From Planctomycetota bacterium (GTDB lineage Bacteria > Planctomycetota > B15-G4 > SIAN01), in NCBI GenBank assembly GCA_016795285.1, contig JAEUIC010000023.1, forward strand, positions 143,515 to 207,514: a DNA stretch of 64,000 nucleotides, read 5' to 3'. Shown here one piece after another: positions 59,494-64,000 of this stretch. Both the position numbers and the translations under genes were made by a program. The notes beneath the pieces are model-generated. The model saw nothing but the letters and a program-made list of their open reading frames with translations, was not told where the DNA came from and ran no database searches. The first letter of the stretch is position 1; each line of letters begins with the position of its first letter.

Positions 59494-60114
59494 GTGCGCG
59501 GGTCGGGGGCGGAGCGCCTCCGGCCCGCGCTCGGTGACGACGATGCCCTCGTCGCGCGGATCGCCGTCGGCGACGAGGCCGCCTTCCGCGAGCTCGCGCA
59601 ACGCCATGGCGCGCGCCTGCGCGACTACGTCCGCCACGTGAGCGGCGACGCGGCCGCAGCCGACGATCTGCTGCAGGAGGTGCTGGTCCGCGTCTTCCGT
59701 GCCGCGCCGCAACGCGACGTCGCGCAGCCCTTCGCGGTCTGGCTCTACTGCCTCGCGCGCCACGTCGCGGTGAGCCATCTGCGCCAACGCGACGCGCGCG
59801 GGCGGCTGCTGCAGGCGCTCGCTGCCGGCTCGCACGCGTTGCTGGCCCGCTTCCAGCGCCGCGAAGCGCCGCCGCCGCTGCGCATGGTCGCCGACCAGGA
59901 GTTCGCCGCGGCGTTCGATTCCGCGTTGCGCACGCTGCCCGAGGAGTTCCGCTCGGTCTTCCTGCTGCGCCAGCGCGAAGGGCTCTCCTACGAGGAGATC
60001 GCCGCCATCGTCGGCATCCCGGCGAAGACCGTCTCGACGCGGCTGGTGCGCGCGCGGGAGAAGCTGCGCCGCGAACTCGCCGCGTTCGCCGACGATCCGA
60101 GGAGTTCGCCATGA
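59494..60114 (+). CDS. ECF-type RNA polymerase sigma factor
   Basis: A 206-residue factor starting at GTG. Region 2: VGDEAAFRELAQRHGARLRD, then AAADDLLQEVLVRVFRAA, the common DDxxQExxxRVF signature. Region 4: LPEEFRSVFLLRQREGLSYE and IAAIVGIPAKTVSTRLVRAR. It lies 14 bases after the exported hydrophilic protein gene and overlaps the next gene by ATGA, which encodes the matching anti-sigma factor. This is a classical sigma/anti-sigma arrangement, unlike the two kinase-linked ECF genes of this window. Confidence 0.92.
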   Translation: MRGSGAERLRPALGDDDALVARIAVGDEAAFRELAQRHGARLRDYVRHVSGDAAAADDLLQEVLVRVFRAAPQRDVAQPFAVWLYCLARHVAVSHLRQRDARGRLLQALAAGSHALLARFQRREAPPPLRMVADQEFAAAFDSALRTLPEEFRSVFLLRQREGLSYEEIAAIVGIPAKTVSTRLVRAREKLRRELAAFADDPRSSP

Positions 60115-61430
60115 CCGATCGCGACCGTTGCGCGAGCGTGCAGGCCGTGACGACGCTCTGGCTCGATCGCCGCCTGAGCGCGGCGGCCCGCGCCGACGTC
60201 GAGCGGCACGTGCGCGAGTGCGCCGACTGCCGCGCCGAATACCGCGCGCAGGCGCGCTTGGCGCAGGCGGTGGCGCAGCTGCCGCGCGAAGCGCCTGCCG
60301 CCGACGTGGTCGCGCGCGCGTGGCGGGCGGCGCGCGGCGCGTCGTCGCCAGCGCTGCCGAACTTCGCCGGCTCGTTCCGTGCAGGCCGAATCGCTCGTGG
60401 CGCCGCCGCCGCGGCGGTGCTGCTGACGACGGCGCTCGGCGGCTACTGGCTCGGCCTCGAGCGCGGCGCGCGCCGCGCGGTGGCGGAATTCGTCGTGGCC
60501 GAGCGCACCGGCGACGGCCCCGTAACGCCCGCGCCGCACGACGCCCCCACGCCCGCCGCGCCCGCGCCGCACGAAGCGCCCGCTCCCTCCGCGGAGCTCG
60601 GCACGCTCCGCGACGTCGGCGAGGCGCCGGTCGCTGACGAGGCAGCTCCCTCGCGCGAGCCCACCGACGCCTCGCTCGCCTACCGCCGCGCGGCGCACCT
60701 CGTGCTGGCCGACCTCGCCACCATCGACCGCATCGAGCCGGCGCTGCGCCAACCGCTGCTCGCGGCGCAGATGCGCGCCTTCGGGCTCGATGCGTGGGCG
60801 GCGCGACCGGCGAGCGGCGACGACCCCGACGCATCGCTGCTGCCGCTGCTGCGCCAGCTCGATGGCGCGTTGACGGCGAAGGACGACGCGCGGCTGCTCT
60901 CGCTGCAGTCGTCGCTGCGCGCGACGCCGATCGCCACGTTCGCGCCGATCGCCGCGCCGGACCGCCCGCGCGCGCCGCTCGAGGTGCCGCGCTTCTCGCA
61001 CGACGAGGCGTCGGCCGTCGCCGCCACCTTCACCGAGCTGCCGCCGCCCGATCGCGCGTCGTTGGCCGAGCTGCTCGAAGCGAAGGAGTCGTTCGTGCGC
61101 GGCGACCTCGACGCGACGCTCGAACGGGTGCGCACCGAGGCGACGCAACGCACGACGCAGCGCTTCGGCAGCTCCTATCGGACCATGGTGGTGCTGAGCG
61201 CCGGCGCGACGGGCGACCGCGCGCTGGTCGAGTCGCTGCTCGGCGGCGACGGCGGCGACGGCGCGCTCGAGCAGCTGCTGCGCGATCTGCCGTGGCTCGA
61301 ACTCGGCGGCGGCTCGATCTCGGTCCAGTTCGGCTTCGGGACGCTCGGCGAGTGGCCGCGTCGCAAGCCGGAGCCGCCGCAAGAGGGACGCGTGCCGCCG
61401 GCGAAGGAGCGGTCGCCGCCGCGGCGTTGA
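60111..61430 (+). CDS. Membrane anti-sigma factor with zinc-binding ZAS domain
   Basis: A 439-residue protein. The N-terminal HVRECADCR (His33, Cys37, Cys40) is the H-x3-C-x2-C zinc site of ZAS anti-sigma domains. A membrane helix at about 97-116 (AAAAAVLLTTALGGYWLGLE) separates it from a large extracytoplasmic region of about 310 residues, with helix-rich segments such as LAYRRAAHLVLADLATIDRI and a Gly/Asp-rich end. It should hold the co-translated sigma factor at the membrane until an outside signal releases it. The outer domain is much longer than in most anti-sigma factors and not recognised. Confidence 0.88.
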   Translation: MTDRDRCASVQAVTTLWLDRRLSAAARADVERHVRECADCRAEYRAQARLAQAVAQLPREAPAADVVARAWRAARGASSPALPNFAGSFRAGRIARGAAAAAVLLTTALGGYWLGLERGARRAVAEFVVAERTGDGPVTPAPHDAPTPAAPAPHEAPAPSAELGTLRDVGEAPVADEAAPSREPTDASLAYRRAAHLVLADLATIDRIEPALRQPLLAAQMRAFGLDAWAARPASGDDPDASLLPLLRQLDGALTAKDDARLLSLQSSLRATPIATFAPIAAPDRPRAPLEVPRFSHDEASAVAATFTELPPPDRASLAELLEAKESFVRGDLDATLERVRTEATQRTTQRFGSSYRTMVVLSAGATGDRALVESLLGGDGGDGALEQLLRDLPWLELGGGSISVQFGFGTLGEWPRRKPEPPQEGRVPPAKERSPPRR

Positions 61431-61510
61431 GCGGAAGGCAGCGGCGTCCGCGCGGCACTGCGGCCTCGCTATGACGGCGCCTCGCCTCGCCACGCTGCCG
61501 GGAGCGCCGC

Positions 61511-63277
61511 ATGCACCTGCTCCGACTCGCGACCCCATTCGCCCTCGCGCTCGCGCTCTCGCTGCCGACTGCCGCGCGCGCGACTCCGCAAGCGGCGGTG
61601 CCGCGCGACGACGGCCTCCCGAATGCGACGGCGCGCCCGGCCATGGACCCGATCAGCAGCCGGCTGCTCTTCCCGCGTTCGCACGAGCTCGACGACCCCG
61701 AGTTCGCAGCGCTGGCGCCGACGACGGTCCGCTTCGAGAACGGCGAGGGGCGGCAGCTGCGCGGCCTCTGGTACGAATCGCCCGCGAGCGACCGCACCGT
61801 GCTGGTCTGCATGGGCAACACCGGCAACTGCAGCTGGTTCGCGCCGTTCGCCGCGATCCTCCATGGCGGCGGCTGCGACGTGCTCCTCTTCGATTGGCAG
61901 GGCTACGGCCAGAGCGAGGGGAGCGGCTCGCTGCTGTCGCTGCCGGGCGATGCGCTGGCGGCGTGGCGCTTCGTCACCGAGACGAAGGGACGCGCGCCGC
62001 AGCAGGTCGGGCTGCTCGGCATCTCGCTCGGGTCGGTGGTGGCGCTGCAGCTGGCGGCGAACGTGCAACCGGCGGCGTGCGCGGTGGAGGACCTCTTCTT
62101 CCCCGACGAGCAGCTCGCGGCGGCGGTGGGCACGCCCGACTCGACGCCGGCGCGCCTGGCGCTGGCAGCGCTGAAGGGGCTCGTCCTGCCGCAGATCGAT
62201 CCGCGCGTGAATGCGCCGCGCTACGCGGGCCCGCTCTTCCTGCTGCATGGCGACGCCGACTGGCTGCTGACGCCGATGGCCACCGTGCGCCTCCTCGCGC
62301 AACGGCCGGAGCGCACGCGCGCGTGGCTGCTGGCGCAGACCGGCCACTCGCCCGATTCGCTGCAGGTCGACGAGTGGGAGTACCGCGACCAGCTGCGCCG
62401 CTTCTTCGCCGACGCGTTCGCCGCCGCGGAGGGTGGGGCGTCGCTGCCGATCGAGCCGCGAGCGAGCGTGGCAGTGGCGCAGGCGGAGCCGCTGCGATTG
62501 CGCGTCGAAGTGACCGCCGCGCGCGCCGGCGCGGTGCAGATCGCGCTGGCCCGCGCGCGCGAGGGGGCCGCGCCGCTCGACGCCTTCTACGAGCGGCGGC
62601 TCGTCGAGGCGGGCACGACCACGTTCGAGTGCGATGCGCCGTTCGTGCCCGACCACGTGATCGCCACCGAGATGTGCCACGCGCTGCCGCGCGGCGACGG
62701 GACCTTCGAGCCGGAGCTCTCGCCGGCGTCGCAGTCGCTGGCCGACTACCTCGCGCTCGAACGCGAGTGGGGCGCGCGGCGCGGCGACGTGACCGTGAAG
62801 GCGCCGCTGCCGGGCGCGAGCGATGCGCGCGTCGAGCAGCGGCTGCGCGGCCCGCGCGATTGGGAGTGGCTGCGACCGCGGCTGCCCGACTTCGAGGCGG
62901 TCGATCCGCGCATCCGCCCGCGCTATGCGGAGCTGCTGCTCTGGCTCGCGTTCGACCTCGAGACGTGCGAGCGGTTCGGCGCCGGCGGCGCGCTGCGCGA
63001 GGTGCGCCTCGCCTCGCTCGGTTTCCTGCCGCCCGATCCGCCGCGCTTCGTGACGCTCGGCAATGCGCGCATCGAGGTCGGCTTCCAGTCGCCGAATGGC
63101 GTGCGGCAGTTGTCCGCCGCGTGGGCCGACGCCGTCGCGCACGGCGACCTCGCGCTGGCGCAGCAGCTCTGGCAGGTGGTGAAGCGCTTCGAGCCGCAGC
63201 TCGAGCGCGCCACCGAGCTGCCGGAGCCGCCGCCGGTCGATCAGCCCACCAAGAGCGGCGGGCCGTCCGGCAGGTAG
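61511..63277 (+). CDS. Exported alpha/beta hydrolase
   Basis: A 588-residue protein with a signal peptide (about 1-26). The hydrolase part has VLVCMGNTGNCSWFAPF, DVLLFDWQGYGQSEG, the nucleophile elbow GISLGS (Ser172), the acid in HGDADWL (about 248-250) and His279 in TGHSPD. This fits serine esterases or thioesterases of the BAAT/abhydrolase type. The C-terminal 290 residues form a second domain of unknown fold. It starts 80 bases after the anti-sigma gene and its end overlaps the convergent peptidase gene by 37 bases. Confidence 0.85.
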   Translation: MHLLRLATPFALALALSLPTAARATPQAAVPRDDGLPNATARPAMDPISSRLLFPRSHELDDPEFAALAPTTVRFENGEGRQLRGLWYESPASDRTVLVCMGNTGNCSWFAPFAAILHGGGCDVLLFDWQGYGQSEGSGSLLSLPGDALAAWRFVTETKGRAPQQVGLLGISLGSVVALQLAANVQPAACAVEDLFFPDEQLAAAVGTPDSTPARLALAALKGLVLPQIDPRVNAPRYAGPLFLLHGDADWLLTPMATVRLLAQRPERTRAWLLAQTGHSPDSLQVDEWEYRDQLRRFFADAFAAAEGGASLPIEPRASVAVAQAEPLRLRVEVTAARAGAVQIALARAREGAAPLDAFYERRLVEAGTTTFECDAPFVPDHVIATEMCHALPRGDGTFEPELSPASQSLADYLALEREWGARRGDVTVKAPLPGASDARVEQRLRGPRDWEWLRPRLPDFEAVDPRIRPRYAELLLWLAFDLETCERFGAGGALREVRLASLGFLPPDPPRFVTLGNARIEVGFQSPNGVRQLSAAWADAVAHGDLALAQQLWQVVKRFEPQLERATELPEPPPVDQPTKSGGPSGR

Positions 63278-64000
63278 TCGCGCGTCAGGTTCTCGCACTC
63301 CTTCGCGCGCACCACGAGGTCGTCCTCGACGCGCACGCCGCCGAACGGGGTGAGCGCCTCGACCAGCGCCCAATCGATCGAGGAGCCGGCGGGGCTCGCG
63401 CGCAGGTCGGCCAGCAGGTGGTCGATGAAGTAGACGCCCGGCTCGACCGTGAAGACCTGCCCCTCCTCGATGCGCGTCGTGTTGCGCAGCCAAGGATTGT
63501 TGGCCTTGGGCTGCACGTTGCGGCAGCCGACGTCGTGCGTCTGCAGGCCGAGCGAGTGGCCGAGGCCGTGCGGCAGGAACTTGCGCGTGGTGCCGTTCGC
63601 CACCAGCTCGGCGGCGCTCGCCTTGGCGATGCCGACCGTGCGCAGCAGCGGCGCTAGCAGCTCGTGCGCCTGCTCGTGGAGTTCCTCGTAGGGACGGCCG
63701 GGGGTCGCGGCGGCGCAGAGCTGCAGCTGGAGCGCCTCGAGTCCGGCGGCGAGCTGGCCGAACGCCATCGCCGCGGCGCCGCTCCCCTTCACCGCGGTGC
63801 GCGTGATGTCGCTGTCGTAGCCGAGGCACTTGGCGCCGGCGTCGAGCAGGAGCGTCTGGGCGCGGCTCTTCGAGCGGCCGTAGCCGACGTGGTGGAGCGT
63901 CGCGGCGTTCTTGCCGAGCGCGACGATGTTCTTGTAGGGCGTCTCGGGATCGTCCTGCCCGGTGGCGCGCAGGTAGGCGAGGTGGAGCTCGAACTCGCTG
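63241..64000 (-). CDS. Xaa-Pro dipeptidase/aminopeptidase (M24), partial
   Basis: The C-terminal 252 residues or so of an M24 metallopeptidase; the N terminus lies beyond the window. Visible motifs are LLLDAGAKCLGYDSDITRT (metal-binding Asp pair), LPHGLGHSLGLQTHDVG (His ligand) and FTVEPGVYFIDHLL (Glu ligand), with a final RVEDDLVVRA. The preceding ELHLAYLRATGQ matches the usual block before the pita-bread domain. This group, PepQ-like, removes or cleaves at proline in short peptides in the cytosol. The stop lies 37 bases inside the convergent hydrolase gene. Confidence 0.9.
   Translation of the reverse strand, partial: SEFELHLAYLRATGQDDPETPYKNIVALGKNAATLHHVGYGRSKSRAQTLLLDAGAKCLGYDSDITRTAVKGSGAAAMAFGQLAAGLEALQLQLCAAATPGRPYEELHEQAHELLAPLLRTVGIAKASAAELVANGTTRKFLPHGLGHSLGLQTHDVGCRNVQPKANNPWLRNTTRIEEGQVFTVEPGVYFIDHLLADLRASPAGSSIDWALVEALTPFGGVRVEDDLVVRAKECENLTRDYLPDGPPLLVG

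Overview
The window looks like chromosomal DNA of a very GC-rich (about 70% or more by eye) bacterium, most likely a member of the Planctomycetota or a close relative. Supporting traits are ECF sigma factors paired with Hanks-type Ser/Thr kinases, a kinase fused to a SUMF1 (formylglycine-enzyme-like) domain, secreted FG-GAP, PKD, carboxypeptidase-regulatory-like and DUF1573 proteins, a YdjY-domain lipoprotein, and squalene-cyclase-like repeat proteins next to von Willebrand A (vWA)/HEAT proteins. I saw no rRNA, tRNA, transposase, integrase, phage gene or CRISPR array.

Layout. Positions 59-9469: a PDZ protein, an orphan winged-helix regulator, a Kef-type antiporter, a zinc-peptidase-like exported protein, an arsenate-reductase/LMW-phosphatase-like enzyme, a small membrane-anchored protein, and an ECF sigma factor followed by a kinase-SUMF1 protein. 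Positions 9838-13005: an extremely Asp/His-rich repeat protein with a strong hairpin terminator, a type II NADH dehydrogenase and a small hydrophilic protein. Positions 13006-22959: the Lhr helicase, YceH, an FG-GAP beta-propeller protein, a short-chain dehydrogenase and an unrecognised 650-residue protein. Positions 22970-27888 (minus strand): an APC permease coupled to an exported methyltransferase-like lipoprotein, a BamE/SmpA-like protein and an S9 peptidase. Positions 27995-33344: a small membrane protein, two multi-domain carboxypeptidase-regulatory-like proteins (one with an in-frame stop in its signal anchor) and a secreted Cys-containing protein, with a duplicated hairpin element. Positions 33504-37186: a LeuA-like synthase with a histone-H1-like tail and a DUF4382 lipoprotein.

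Positions 37303-43646 hold the most system-like locus: an ECF sigma factor, an overlapping membrane Ser/Thr kinase with a DUF4384-like sensor, a 73-residue mini-ORF, and a 1173-residue TPR protein ending in a CHAT caspase-like protease. The mini-ORF and the protease share an exact 42-bp, in-phase direct repeat. This suggests a collapsed paralogue or a recombination-prone protease cassette.

Positions 43699-64000: a DUF1573 lipoprotein; a run of PKD/cyclase-like, YdjY, cyclase-like and Cys-rich/HEAT/vWA proteins; a PHP-domain membrane protein; a MmcQ/YjbR protein; a YHS-like protein; aspartate kinase; a long imperfect inverted repeat; an exported hydrophilic protein; an ECF sigma/anti-sigma pair; an alpha/beta hydrolase; and a Xaa-Pro peptidase cut by the window edge.

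The genes mostly describe a cell surface and signalling repertoire: three ECF sigma factors, two membrane kinases, one ZAS anti-sigma factor and about twenty exported proteins, with a few housekeeping genes (lhr, yceH, lysC, leuA-like, ndh, pepQ-like) between them. All identifications come from motifs read by eye; no database search was run.
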